A stretch of 64,000 bases of DNA from positions 1 through 64,000 of the forward strand of contig JAFQDN010000004.1 in assembly GCA_017415995.1 (NCBI GenBank). Direction: 5' to 3'. Below the pieces are notes generated by a model. It was not told where the DNA came from and did no database searches. It was given only the letters and a program-made list of their open reading frames with translations. This DNA is from Akkermansia sp. Its GTDB lineage: Bacteria; Verrucomicrobiota; Verrucomicrobiia; Verrucomicrobiales; Akkermansiaceae. The position numbers and the translations under genes were made by a program. This document shows, piece by piece, positions 7,828 through 16,132 of the stretch; position 1 is the stretch's first letter; each line of letters opens with the position of its first letter.

Positions 7828-10013
7828 GGCAATCCCTTTCTTCTGCGTATAAACCACATGGTCCCCAAGCACAAAACCATAAAGGCCAGCACTTGCCATT
7901 TATTCCAGAGCGGGCAATAAACATCCTCCGTAGCACTGACACCTTGAGGAAGTGCAAAGATTCGCGCCAACTCATCATCCGAGATTTCCGCACTGAGCAC
8001 CAAACCACCGGTAGCCTCAGCCACACGCACGGCAGCCTCGGGATCCGCATTCAGGTTATCAGACTCAGACGGCAATGATTTAACACTCAATCGGCATTCC
8101 GGAGCTAATGTATCCGTCCCCGGCACCACAGCACGCAACAAATACTCACCGGCAGGCAGTACGCCCAAGCTGCATTCCCATTGCGGCAAAACTCCACCAT
8201 TTCTTAACACGGCACGGTACTCACCCTGCATCTTACCGTCCTTGAGAGACAGAACCTGAACCGACAACGCGTCCGGACGCCCCAGACCACGCCAGCTCAA
8301 CCGGCAAGATGCGGACTCACCTTCCTGCACGGAAGAGCGCTCCAAATGGAGAGACAAATCGAAACCGGGCATGAACTCTGCCGCCGTCTGCACCCAAGGC
8401 AGGAAACGGCGCCAGAACTCGTGGTACATATTACCGTGTTGCTTGGCCTCCGGGTAAAAATCCCACTTCCACAAGCCCTCACCGTTTATGCAAGCCACGG
8501 CCCCCATACCGTAGCGCATAATTCCCAGCACCGGCAACTGTTCCGACTGTGCCAGCACCACTGTACGGGGGCGCACCTCTGCTACAGGCCACACATCCTC
8601 TAAGGGGGGCAACTCCTGCCACACCCGAGCCTCGGCAGCTGGCAATAACAAGCCGAACAATCCCTGCTCCGTCCCGGCACGAGACGGCAACAAACGGCAC
8701 TCCGCCGCGCCGGAAGAAGCCCACACGAAAGGCTCCAGCTCGGCAAACTGCTCGGACTTACCGGCATAACAACGCCCGCGCGCCAGCACGAGGATTCCCC
8801 CCTGCTCCCGCACATAACTCTGCAAAGCAGCTAAAGACTCAGCATTGAAAAAATGCTCCATTCCTTTGCCGAGCACAATGATGTCAAAGCCGGAAAAGCC
8901 CTCCAAAGTAGTCGGCATATTCGGAGATTCAGACGGAGCACTGTCATCATCCCCGGAATTGATGTGATAGAAGCGTTTTTCGCTGAGGCGGTGAACGGAG
9001 CGGACATCAAAGACCTCCTGTTTACGCAAGTATTGAGCCAAGAACTTGCTATCCCAATACGGGGCACCCTCAGCCATAAACACACGGATGCGAGCATTCA
9101 CGGCGCGCACGGTAATGCGTGTGGCATTATTATCCGTACGGCTTTCACCGGGCTGAGGCACAACGCGTACAACGTATTCACCCTCGGAAGCCAGCAAGGG
9201 GAAACTGACATCTTTCTGCTCACCGGCAGCCAGTTGCAGCGTTTGTGAGCTAATCTTGTTGCCCTGAGCATCCGCAAGCTCTACCTGCAACTGCAAGTCT
9301 CCCATACGGGTATTGCTTATGGTGGAAATGATGCGAGTTTCCACCCCGGGATAAGCATGAACAAAAGGATGCAGTGTATGTACGGCTAAATCCGGCGCTT
9401 GCCACGTTTTGCCCAAAGGCAGCACATGAACCGGACAACCGGAAGCTCCGGCACGAGAAACCAATGCCTGCCACGACTTTGCATTAGTCTCACGGCCGTC
9501 CGTCACCATCACCACTCCGGCCAGCGTACGCCCACGGCGGCGCACGGACTCCGCCTGAGCTGCCAGTCCGGCCATAACGTGTGAAGCCGCGCCACCGGGA
9601 GCCTCTTGTGACAGCAGTGACGCGGAATCCACCGCACGCGCCGACTCTGCGAGCGAAAGCCATATAATTTCGCGGTCACGCACGGAGGAGAAGCGTTGCA
9701 AAGCCTGCGCCGCAAGCTGCGCACGAGAGGGGGCTGCGGGGTCATCCTCAGCAGGAGCTGCCATGGAGGCCGAAGTATCTACCCCGACCAGCCAAACGGG
9801 GGCATTAGCGGAGGGGCGCTGCTCCACATAACCGGGATTAAGCAAAAGAAGACAGCCACACAACGTGGTCAGCACAGACAACAGCACACAGCACCACTGC
9901 AAACCGCGCGACAATTGACGCCCGGCCGCGACACACAACCACCCTACCACCGCGGGTAATGCCACCAGCAGCGGTACCAACAAAGGCCAAGGTAAAACGG
10001 GTTGGATAATCAT
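7824..10013 (-). CDS. VWA-domain membrane protein (MoxR operon)
   Basis: This 729-residue protein has two N-terminal membrane helices and a von Willebrand factor A domain with MIDAS motif DTSAS (near residue 80). It continues with a CARDB-like beta domain, a glutamine-amidotransferase-like alpha/beta domain around 330-440 (FDIIVLGKGMEHFF), another beta domain, and a C-terminal helix followed by RRRKG. The ATG overlaps the previous stop (ATGA) and the stop overlaps the next start, so synthesis is coupled on both sides. It is likely a periplasm-facing partner of the MoxR ATPase. Its cargo is unknown. Confidence 0.8.
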   Translation of the reverse strand: MIIQPVLPWPLLVPLLVALPAVVGWLCVAAGRQLSRGLQWCCVLLSVLTTLCGCLLLLNPGYVEQRPSANAPVWLVGVDTSASMAAPAEDDPAAPSRAQLAAQALQRFSSVRDREIIWLSLAESARAVDSASLLSQEAPGGAASHVMAGLAAQAESVRRRGRTLAGVVMVTDGRETNAKSWQALVSRAGASGCPVHVLPLGKTWQAPDLAVHTLHPFVHAYPGVETRIISTISNTRMGDLQLQVELADAQGNKISSQTLQLAAGEQKDVSFPLLASEGEYVVRVVPQPGESRTDNNATRITVRAVNARIRVFMAEGAPYWDSKFLAQYLRKQEVFDVRSVHRLSEKRFYHINSGDDDSAPSESPNMPTTLEGFSGFDIIVLGKGMEHFFNAESLAALQSYVREQGGILVLARGRCYAGKSEQFAELEPFVWASSGAAECRLLPSRAGTEQGLFGLLLPAAEARVWQELPPLEDVWPVAEVRPRTVVLAQSEQLPVLGIMRYGMGAVACINGEGLWKWDFYPEAKQHGNMYHEFWRRFLPWVQTAAEFMPGFDLSLHLERSSVQEGESASCRLSWRGLGRPDALSVQVLSLKDGKMQGEYRAVLRNGGVLPQWECSLGVLPAGEYLLRAVVPGTDTLAPECRLSVKSLPSESDNLNADPEAAVRVAEATGGLVLSAEISDDELARIFALPQGVSATEDVYCPLWNKWQVLAFMVLCLGTMWFIRRRKGLP

Positions 10014-12061
10014 GATTGCGAAGTTTTACGCTTCATTTTCGGTACACGGCAAATGAGCAATTCCGATATAAAGAACAACAGGGCAAGCCCCAACAAATAC
10101 GGCCACAAATCCACCCTAGCAGAACCGGTAGCGGCATCCAACGCACGCTCAGCGGTCAATACCCCCTCGCCCCCCACCTCCGGGGTATAGGCCCGGAGCT
10201 CGGACTCCTCAATCGGGAAGTTTACGGCAACGGCAGACAACTCTTCATCCCCACCCAACCAGCGGTACACGCCCGGGCATGCCACATTTTCCGCGCGCAG
10301 CACTTGCGCAGCGCCGCCTTGCTGAATAAACGTCGGGAGTTCCTCTCCATTGGCATTTACCAAGCGAATTCGGGTTGGGTCCGCGTGTCCGGGAACCGTA
10401 TATTGCAAGAAATCACGTCCGGCTTCCACAGCGAGGCCATCCTCGGAATCCGTCCTGGACTTCAGCAAGGTTTCAGCCACAACAGGCAAACAAAGCGGAG
10501 AATATCCCCAACGGCTATCACGATCCGTGATAGGCAAATTCCACACCAACAAAGCACCTTTACCCACAGGACGCCGAACGATGGCAGGCACACCATCCGT
10601 ATAACGCAACAAAACCGTGCACCCGGGAGCAAAATGTTGCCCGAACTCTCCGCCCAAACGGCAATAAACACCGGCATCTCCGAGAGCACGCAGTGCGGAG
10701 GGCTCAAACAAAGCAAATACGGAATCCTGCTTTGCCGCGACCTCGGTTTTCCAATAAGTACCGTCAATTTTTCGCTCGGCAGCGTAAGTGGCCTGAGAGT
10801 CCGTCAGCAACGGGGCACAAGCGGTATCCCGCACAGAATCCGGAATAACCATAACACAAGCTCCGGCAGCCAAGCGAGCGCGAATGGCAGGGATATCCTC
10901 CGCCGTAGGAGCCAACCACACGATGAAATCCGCAGCAGATTCCGGCAACGCCGGCAGTTGCAGCGTACTCAGAAAAGGAGTTTTCTCCAAAACGCGAAGC
11001 ATGAACCCCAGCTGGGCGCGATCCGGAGCAATGGCCAAGCACTCCAACTTTGCCGCTATAGGAGCAACCGCATAACGGCAATTATCCTCCGGGAAGGCAT
11101 CCGGCTCCGTACGAGCTTCCAATATCCACTGTTTCTGATGCTGAGGCGCAGTCAACGCAAAACTTACACTCCCCTGCCCGTTACGGGGCAAAGAACAAGG
11201 CTGCGACAAGCGCAAATCTCCGGCGGACAGCGTAACATTGAGTACAATATCCCCGGTTTGCGCCGAGGATTCAGCAGCAAAATGCCGCAAGGCAACCGTT
11301 ACGGTAACATCTTGTCCCGGTAAAGGCTTGGAGGGGGAGAGCGTCAGCGATTCCACAACGGTATTTTCCACAACCGGAGTTTGAGAAACCGTAACACAGC
11401 GCACGCGCAAGCCGGGAAAATCCTGCATGAGTTTTTCCATTGGCTTTTGCATGGTATGTTGCTGAAAGTCAGAAACGATCAACAACTCACCAGTTCTACC
11501 CTCCGGCAGCTCAGATAATTGACGCGCAGCTGCGAGCAGGGCTTCTTGCACACCGGCAGAGGAAAACGGTTTACTTTGCATGCGAGCCAACTCACGCAAG
11601 ACAAGAGGTTTTCCGCATTCAGGGGCATCAAACAATTGAGACGGATAACCGGCCAGAGAAATCAGGTTCACGCGGTCGGCAGGCTGCAAATCATTTAACG
11701 CAGCACGCGCCACGGAGCAAGCACTGTTCATGCGCACATGTTGTCCGTCCGCAGCCCCCATAGAGGCCGTATCATCCACCACCATAATGAGTGTATGGCT
11801 TCCGGACTCTACCGCATTATTCCCCCAATACGGCAGTAAAAAAGCAAACGCCACACACGCGCAAGCCAACGTACGCAGCAGCAACAACAGCCAATCTTTC
11901 GGCCGAGCTCGGCGTGTCTGCAACTTCACCAGTTCTTGCAACATGGTGATGGAGCTGAACTTACGGCGGTGCGGTTTTGCCCTGGCCACCAAATGCACGA
12001 CCAAGGGAATCAGCGAGGCTGTCAGCAACCACCAAGCAGGATTTTCTACATGCAGCATCAT
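10010..12061 (-). CDS. BatA-domain / VWA membrane protein
   Basis: This 683-residue protein has the BatA (aerotolerance regulator) N-terminal segment: ENPAWWLLTASLIPLVVHL, then KFSSITMLQEL and RPKDWLLLLLRTLA. A VWA domain with DDTASMG (near residue 95) and ISDF-type strands follows. An extracytoplasmic region and a last helix (WPYLLGLALLFFISELLI) close the protein. The start overlaps the DUF58 stop by 4 bp. It belongs to the Bat/MoxR systems, where VWA proteins act as metal-dependent adaptors for a MoxR AAA+ ATPase. Confidence 0.85.
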   Translation of the reverse strand: MMLHVENPAWWLLTASLIPLVVHLVARAKPHRRKFSSITMLQELVKLQTRRARPKDWLLLLLRTLACACVAFAFLLPYWGNNAVESGSHTLIMVVDDTASMGAADGQHVRMNSACSVARAALNDLQPADRVNLISLAGYPSQLFDAPECGKPLVLRELARMQSKPFSSAGVQEALLAAARQLSELPEGRTGELLIVSDFQQHTMQKPMEKLMQDFPGLRVRCVTVSQTPVVENTVVESLTLSPSKPLPGQDVTVTVALRHFAAESSAQTGDIVLNVTLSAGDLRLSQPCSLPRNGQGSVSFALTAPQHQKQWILEARTEPDAFPEDNCRYAVAPIAAKLECLAIAPDRAQLGFMLRVLEKTPFLSTLQLPALPESAADFIVWLAPTAEDIPAIRARLAAGACVMVIPDSVRDTACAPLLTDSQATYAAERKIDGTYWKTEVAAKQDSVFALFEPSALRALGDAGVYCRLGGEFGQHFAPGCTVLLRYTDGVPAIVRRPVGKGALLVWNLPITDRDSRWGYSPLCLPVVAETLLKSRTDSEDGLAVEAGRDFLQYTVPGHADPTRIRLVNANGEELPTFIQQGGAAQVLRAENVACPGVYRWLGGDEELSAVAVNFPIEESELRAYTPEVGGEGVLTAERALDAATGSARVDLWPYLLGLALLFFISELLICRVPKMKRKTSQS

Positions 12062-12936
12062 CGGGAAAGTGCGTCAAATATCGGGTAAAAAGATTGATCC
12101 GTACGGGTGGTAAAAAACAGCATTCCTGCAGAGGCAGCCATGGCCCGCAGAGCATGCAAATGCTCAGCCATGCGCGTGGCATACGCCTCTTGCAAATCTG
12201 CCAGATTACAGGTCAGTTTTTCACCGGTTTCCATATCCACATAGCGCGCGACCCCGCTACCGGACAATTGCAGTTCTCCGGCATCCAAGACCTGCACAAG
12301 CACAATCTTACAACCACGGTGCAGGAAGATATTGAGAGAGCGCCGCAGAGCCGCAACATCACACAGAAAATCAGAAACAATGACAAGCGTACCGGCCCGA
12401 GTCAGCAAATGATGAGAAGCCGCCAATGCCTCCGGCAAATCCGTTTTACCGCCCGGTTTGTTGTATTCCAAACAATGCAGACACTGATTCAGATGCGCCG
12501 CGGTGGAGCCGGCCGGAATAAACTTGCGGATTTTTTCATCAAACAGCTGCAAAGACACGCGGTCATTCCCCCTCACTACAAGCCACGCTATGCATGCGGC
12601 TAAGTGGGAGGCATACTGCAACTTGCTGAGGGGGCCTTCCTCTCGGTAGGCCATGGAGGCCGAGCTATCCACAAAAAGGTGACACTCTAAGTGAGTTTCA
12701 TTCTCGAATGTTTTAAGCTGCATCCTGTCCGTGCGCGCGTACACGCGCCAATCGATGAGGCGCAAATCATCCCCGGGGGAGTATTCGCGGTACTCCAAAA
12801 AGTCCGTACTGCCTCCGCGGCCTTTCGCTCTGTGGTGCCCACTCAGCCACCCTTCAGCCATCATCTGCACGGCAAAACGGTAACTCGCCAGCCGTGCCAT
12901 GTCTTCGGGGCGCAGAATGCTTGGTGTATCGGCCAT
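12058..12936 (-). CDS. DUF58 domain protein (VWA-like, MoxR partner)
   Basis: This 292-residue cytosolic protein carries the DUF58 signature GRGGSTDFLEYREYSPGDD followed by LRLIDWRVYARTDRMQLKTFENE (in part). A VWA-like fold with DSSASM follows (near residue 98). DUF58 genes almost always follow moxR, as here with a 27-bp gap, and are thought to be its first adaptor. The stop overlaps the next ATG. Confidence 0.92.
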   Translation of the reverse strand: MADTPSILRPEDMARLASYRFAVQMMAEGWLSGHHRAKGRGGSTDFLEYREYSPGDDLRLIDWRVYARTDRMQLKTFENETHLECHLFVDSSASMAYREEGPLSKLQYASHLAACIAWLVVRGNDRVSLQLFDEKIRKFIPAGSTAAHLNQCLHCLEYNKPGGKTDLPEALAASHHLLTRAGTLVIVSDFLCDVAALRRSLNIFLHRGCKIVLVQVLDAGELQLSGSGVARYVDMETGEKLTCNLADLQEAYATRMAEHLHALRAMAASAGMLFFTTRTDQSFYPIFDALSR

Positions 12937-12963
12937 GGGAGGAGGGGCTCGTCAGTGGTACAA

Positions 12964-13944
12964 TTACAGCAAGCTATCTATCACTTTTTCCATGCTCACG
13001 CCCTCACCGGTTGCCGTATAATTGGCAATCAAACGATGGCGCAACACCGGGTGCAGCACAGCTTTCACCTCCTCCGGGCTTACGCTGGTGCGACCACGCA
13101 ACAGTGCCATGGCGCGAGACGCAGCCAGCAAACACTGCCCCGCGCGAGGACCGGCGCCACAGGACACATACTTCTTAACCATCTCCGGAGCATTCGGATT
13201 TTCCGGGCGTGTACTCTGTACCAACTTCACAATAAGCTTGTAAACATCATCCGGCACAGGAACCTCCGTAACAGCAAGCTGCATTTCCTCAACGCGTTTT
13301 GCATCCAAACAGGCTTGAGCCGAGGGCGCCACGGGGCCGCACGTACGGCGCAACACTTCCTCTTCTTCCGCAGCATCGGGATAATCAATATTAATTTGGA
13401 AGAAGAAACGATCCAGCTGAGCCTCAGGCAGAGGATAGGTACCTTCATGTTCAACGGGATTCTGCGTAGCATACACAATGAATGGCTCTTGCAAGTGCCT
13501 GGTAGTACCGGCAACGGTTACTTGTTTTTCCTGCATAGCCTCCAGCAAAGCTGCCTGAGTTTTGGGGGGAGTGCGGTTAATTTCGTCCGCCAACAGGAGA
13601 TTCGTGAATACGGGACCGGGCACAAACTCAAAGTGGCGAGCCCCCTCGGCATTTCCCTGCAAAATCTCGCTACCGACAATATCCGTCGGCATCAGGTCCG
13701 GAGTAAACTGAATACGGCGGAAGTTCAGGCCCAGCACCTTACCAAGCGTAGATACCAAAAGAGTTTTGGCAAGTCCGGGCACGCCCACCAACAGGCAGTG
13801 CCCCTTACAAAGCAGAGCAGCCAGCATCTGCTCCACCACAGACTCCTGCCCCACGATGACCCGGGCTGTCTCGCGGCGTATTTCTTCAACGGTCTTTTGC
13901 AAACCGTTCCACTGTTCTTCGGGTGTTTCTTCCATGCGTCTCAT
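12964..13944 (-). CDS. MoxR-type AAA+ ATPase
   Basis: This 326-residue AAA+ ATPase has Walker A GVPGLAKT, then FTPDLMPTDIVGSEI, Walker B LLADEINR, sensor 1 ATQNPVEHEGTYPLPEAQLDRF (in part), and a lid domain. MoxR proteins work as chaperone-like remodellers with VWA adaptors. It is the first gene of the operon continuing to 4433: MoxR, DUF58, BatA/VWA, VWA, DUF4175, DUF4159. ATG at 13944 or 13935 could start it. Confidence 0.94.
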   Translation of the reverse strand: MRRMEETPEEQWNGLQKTVEEIRRETARVIVGQESVVEQMLAALLCKGHCLLVGVPGLAKTLLVSTLGKVLGLNFRRIQFTPDLMPTDIVGSEILQGNAEGARHFEFVPGPVFTNLLLADEINRTPPKTQAALLEAMQEKQVTVAGTTRHLQEPFIVYATQNPVEHEGTYPLPEAQLDRFFFQINIDYPDAAEEEEVLRRTCGPVAPSAQACLDAKRVEEMQLAVTEVPVPDDVYKLIVKLVQSTRPENPNAPEMVKKYVSCGAGPRAGQCLLAASRAMALLRGRTSVSPEEVKAVLHPVLRHRLIANYTATGEGVSMEKVIDSLL

Positions 13945-13972
13945 ATGCCGGGGTGATGTCGGCTTAATCCGT

Positions 13973-14000
13973 AGTCTATCAGTTTCCGCTCTCCAGTCAA
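13973..14000 (-). promoter_or_regulatory. Promoter candidate for the MoxR operon (TTGACT-16-TAGACT)
   Basis: On the minus strand TTGACT (13995-14000) and TAGACT (13973-13978) have a 16 bp spacer, 28 bp upstream of the moxR ATG. Confidence 0.45.
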
Positions 14001-14045
14001 GCCGTAAAATCAGTTTTTGTGTATTATTTTCAGCAATCGCGATTT

Positions 14046-14795
14046 TCAGACAAAAAGCTGTGGTAATTTTCTCTCAGCAGCAACAGCCTGCAAACGTTGG
14101 GTAAGCCCGGATAACACCGGAGTGGGCAGCAAGCGGGAGCGGCGCGGGCACACGCTCACACAGCGCATACACAAAATGCACTTTTCAGCATCGGTAGTGT
14201 TAGGCGCGTTCAGCGGAATGGCCCCTACCGGGCATAAACGGGCACATTTACCGCAAGCACCGCAATTCTCTAAAACCAAGGGAACAACCGGCATTACAGG
14301 ACGGTCGCGGTATGGCTCGCCCCCGGGAACGGTCACTTCACTCATATCCTGAGCCACCAATTTCGCAGCAACGGCACGGCCGAACTCTGCGGCTAAGAGT
14401 TTATCCTCGGTATCCGGGCGCCCCGTTGCAACACTGCGAACAATAGAATGTTCTGCAATAAATGCCGCAGCTGCTATAACCCGGAAACCGCACCCGGTAA
14501 GCTCATTTTTCAACTCTGCAAGCGCATCCTCATAAGCACGATTTCCGTACACAACCACTGCCACAGCTGCTTGACCTTGCCCTTTCAAGTGGCGTAAACG
14601 TTCCACTGCAATTTCCGGTAATCGGCCTCCGTACACAGGCAGCACCGCCAGCACCGGAACACCTACCGCCTGAGCTTCCACTTCTCCACACAAATCCACC
14701 TTCTGCATCGGCATTGAACCGGCTATGGCGTCTGCCACGGCTTGCGTTCCTCCCGTCGGACTGAATACGGCCTGAATCATACTCATTTTTTTCAT
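14046..14795 (-). CDS. Flavodoxin-like / 2x[4Fe-4S] ferredoxin protein (EFR1-like)
   Basis: This 249-residue protein has an N-terminal flavodoxin-like domain starting IQAVFSPTGGTQAVADAI, whose SPTGGT loop would bind the FMN phosphate. It also has PVYGGRLPEIA and VYGNRAYEDAL. The C-terminal bacterial ferredoxin domain has two clusters, CGACGKCARLCP and CILCMRCVSVCP. This fits EFR1-type ferrodoxins, which act as soluble electron carriers. The ATG at 14795 (MKKMSMIQ) is preferred over a longer frame that would cross the promoter. Palindromes in the promoter suggest repression by a dedicated regulator. Confidence 0.88.
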   Translation of the reverse strand: MKKMSMIQAVFSPTGGTQAVADAIAGSMPMQKVDLCGEVEAQAVGVPVLAVLPVYGGRLPEIAVERLRHLKGQGQAAVAVVVYGNRAYEDALAELKNELTGCGFRVIAAAAFIAEHSIVRSVATGRPDTEDKLLAAEFGRAVAAKLVAQDMSEVTVPGGEPYRDRPVMPVVPLVLENCGACGKCARLCPVGAIPLNAPNTTDAEKCILCMRCVSVCPRRSRLLPTPVLSGLTQRLQAVAAERKLPQLFV

Positions 14796-14801
14796 ATGTT
14801 G

Positions 14802-14845
14802 ATTGTTAGCTAACCGACTATATGCTAACAATTAGTTAAAACTAA
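14802..14845. promoter_or_regulatory. Operator-like palindromes in the flavodoxin-ferredoxin promoter
   Basis: Three inverted repeats with TTAG/CTAA half-sites overlap. They are GTTAGCTAAC (14805-14814), ATTGTTAGC...GCTAACAAT (14802-14810 and 14824-14832), and TTAGTTAAAACTAA (14832-14845). They flank and overlap the proposed -10/-35 of the minus-strand gene. Such half-sites are reminiscent of MarR-family operators; the regulator is not in the window. Confidence 0.5.
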
Positions 14846-14850
14846 GTCAA
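14822..14850 (-). promoter_or_regulatory. Promoter candidate for the flavodoxin-ferredoxin gene (TTGACT-17-TAGCAT)
   Basis: TTGACT (14845-14850) and TAGCAT (14822-14827) on the minus strand have a 17 bp spacer. The -10 is embedded in palindromic TTAGC elements. Confidence 0.4.
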
Positions 14851-14884
14851 TACATTATTTTGTAAATAGGGCAAAAAACGAGGC

Positions 14885-14912
14885 TTGCAATTATGAAAAA
14901 AGAGAGTAGAAT
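14885..14912 (+). promoter_or_regulatory. Leaderless promoter of the small membrane protein-pdxA pair
   Basis: TTGCAA (14885-14890), a 16 bp spacer, and TAGAAT (14907-14912) are followed after 6 nt by the ATG at 14919. A leaderless mRNA is predicted. Confidence 0.55.
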
Positions 14913-14918
14913 GGGGGC

Positions 14919-15173
14919 ATGAAGACGTGTTTGGGAGGAGTTTTGTTACTACTGGCGGTTATATTTGTAGTCGTCACGGTAGCGTACCACACCTCGGTAA
15001 ACAGCACCCTTTCCTTTGAACCGAAAGACGCCGGAGCGGATTACATTAACACACAGCGCTCATACAGACCGCCGCGCGTGGCAACCCCGAAGCCAAGAGC
15101 TGCAGCAAAACCGCAATTCTGCGACGATGAAGAAGCAGAAGCCGTAGGCGAGCCTGCGCATTCCACCCCATGA
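14919..15173 (+). CDS. Small single-pass membrane protein upstream of pdxA
   Basis: This 84-residue protein has one hydrophobic segment (GGVLLLLAVIFVVVTVAY, about residues 6-23). A hydrophilic Pro/Ala/acidic tail follows. I do not recognise a family. Its stop overlaps the pdxA start (ATGA), so the two are translationally coupled. A promoter sits directly before it. Function unknown. Confidence 0.6.
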   Translation: MKTCLGGVLLLLAVIFVVVTVAYHTSVNSTLSFEPKDAGADYINTQRSYRPPRVATPKPRAAAKPQFCDDEEAEAVGEPAHSTP

Positions 15174-16036
15174 GCTTGCAAGCCCCCATCATCGGTTACA
15201 CCTTGGGAGACCAGGCCGGTATTGGGCCCGAGGTCATCCGCAAAGCTCTGGCACACTGTCCGGCCGGAGCAGAATACAAACTCATCGGTAAGCGCATCAG
15301 CTGCACGCCCGGCATACCGACGCAAGAGACCGCCAAAGCAGCATATGAGCACTTGGAACAAGCGGCAGAGGCTCTGCGAACCGGACAAATAGATGCCGTT
15401 GTAACAGCACCGGTATGCAAGGAAAGCTTGCACGGAGTCGGTTTTACCTACCCGGGACAAACAGAATTTTTTGCAGATAGGCTGGGGGTAAAAGACTTTG
15501 CCATGTGCCTGACGGGCCAACGGCTTACCGTTGCACTTTGCACAACGCACGTATCCATAGCCGAGGTGCCGCAACTGCTGCGCAGGGAAGAAATTGTACG
15601 CATCAGCAAGCTACTGAGCAACTTTCTGCAACAACAAGGAAAAACGACCCCACGTTTGGCCATAGCAGGGCTGAATCCGCATAACGGAGAGGCCGGAGCA
15701 TTCGGCGATGAGGAAAGCCGCATCATCGCCCCCGCAGTGCAAGAACTACAAGCCTCGTTAAGAAATTGTGAGGTAGAGGGCCCCTGCGTGCCGGACTGTG
15801 TGTACCGAGACGCAGCACAGGGCATGTATGACGGAATCGTAGCGCCGTACCATGACCAAGCACTCATTCCCCTCAAGTTACTGGATTTTGACAACGCAGT
15901 CAACGCAACCATCGGTTTACCGCGACTAAGGGTAAGCCCGGATCACGGAACCGCCTTCAACATTGCAGGCAAAGGCATTGCCAACCACTCCAGCACACTC
16001 CGGGCGTTCCGTGTAGCCCTGAGTAGCGTCCACTGA
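15170..16036 (+). CDS. pdxA: 4-Hydroxythreonine-4-phosphate dehydrogenase PdxA
   Basis: This 288-residue NAD-dependent enzyme of the DXP-dependent vitamin B6 pathway is recognised by GDQAGIGPEV, VTAPVCKE, ALCTTHVSI, GLNPHNGEAGAFG, APYHDQALIPLK and SPDHGTAFNIAGKG. The last motifs carry the three metal-binding His residues. It is about 40 residues shorter than E. coli PdxA (329). The substrate loop reads PGQTEFF where most PdxA have GHTEF, so a substrate-contacting His is replaced by Gln. It starts at an ATG inside the stop of the preceding small gene. No other pdx gene is in view. A PdxA2-like activity on a related substrate is possible. Confidence 0.87.
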   Translation: MSLQAPIIGYTLGDQAGIGPEVIRKALAHCPAGAEYKLIGKRISCTPGIPTQETAKAAYEHLEQAAEALRTGQIDAVVTAPVCKESLHGVGFTYPGQTEFFADRLGVKDFAMCLTGQRLTVALCTTHVSIAEVPQLLRREEIVRISKLLSNFLQQQGKTTPRLAIAGLNPHNGEAGAFGDEESRIIAPAVQELQASLRNCEVEGPCVPDCVYRDAAQGMYDGIVAPYHDQALIPLKLLDFDNAVNATIGLPRLRVSPDHGTAFNIAGKGIANHSSTLRAFRVALSSVH

Positions 16037-16070
16037 AAAACCGGAGCGTTAACATTTTATAAAAAGCTGT

Positions 16071-16099
16071 TTGACTTACAGCAAATATTATGTTAAAGT
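16071..16099 (+). promoter_or_regulatory. Promoter candidate for the OlsF-like gene (TTGACT-17-TAAAGT)
   Basis: TTGACT (16071-16076) and TAAAGT (16094-16099) have a 17 bp spacer. The GTG start is at 16133, so the leader would be about 27 nt. Confidence 0.5.
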
Positions 16100-16132
16100 A
16101 CACTCCACAAGCAAAACAACGATAATTATTTT

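Noticed and set aside
10016-11323. A 435-codon open frame antisense to the BatA/VWA gene
   Set aside because: It is low-complexity and basic with no recognisable domain. It is a by-product of codon bias in the sense gene.
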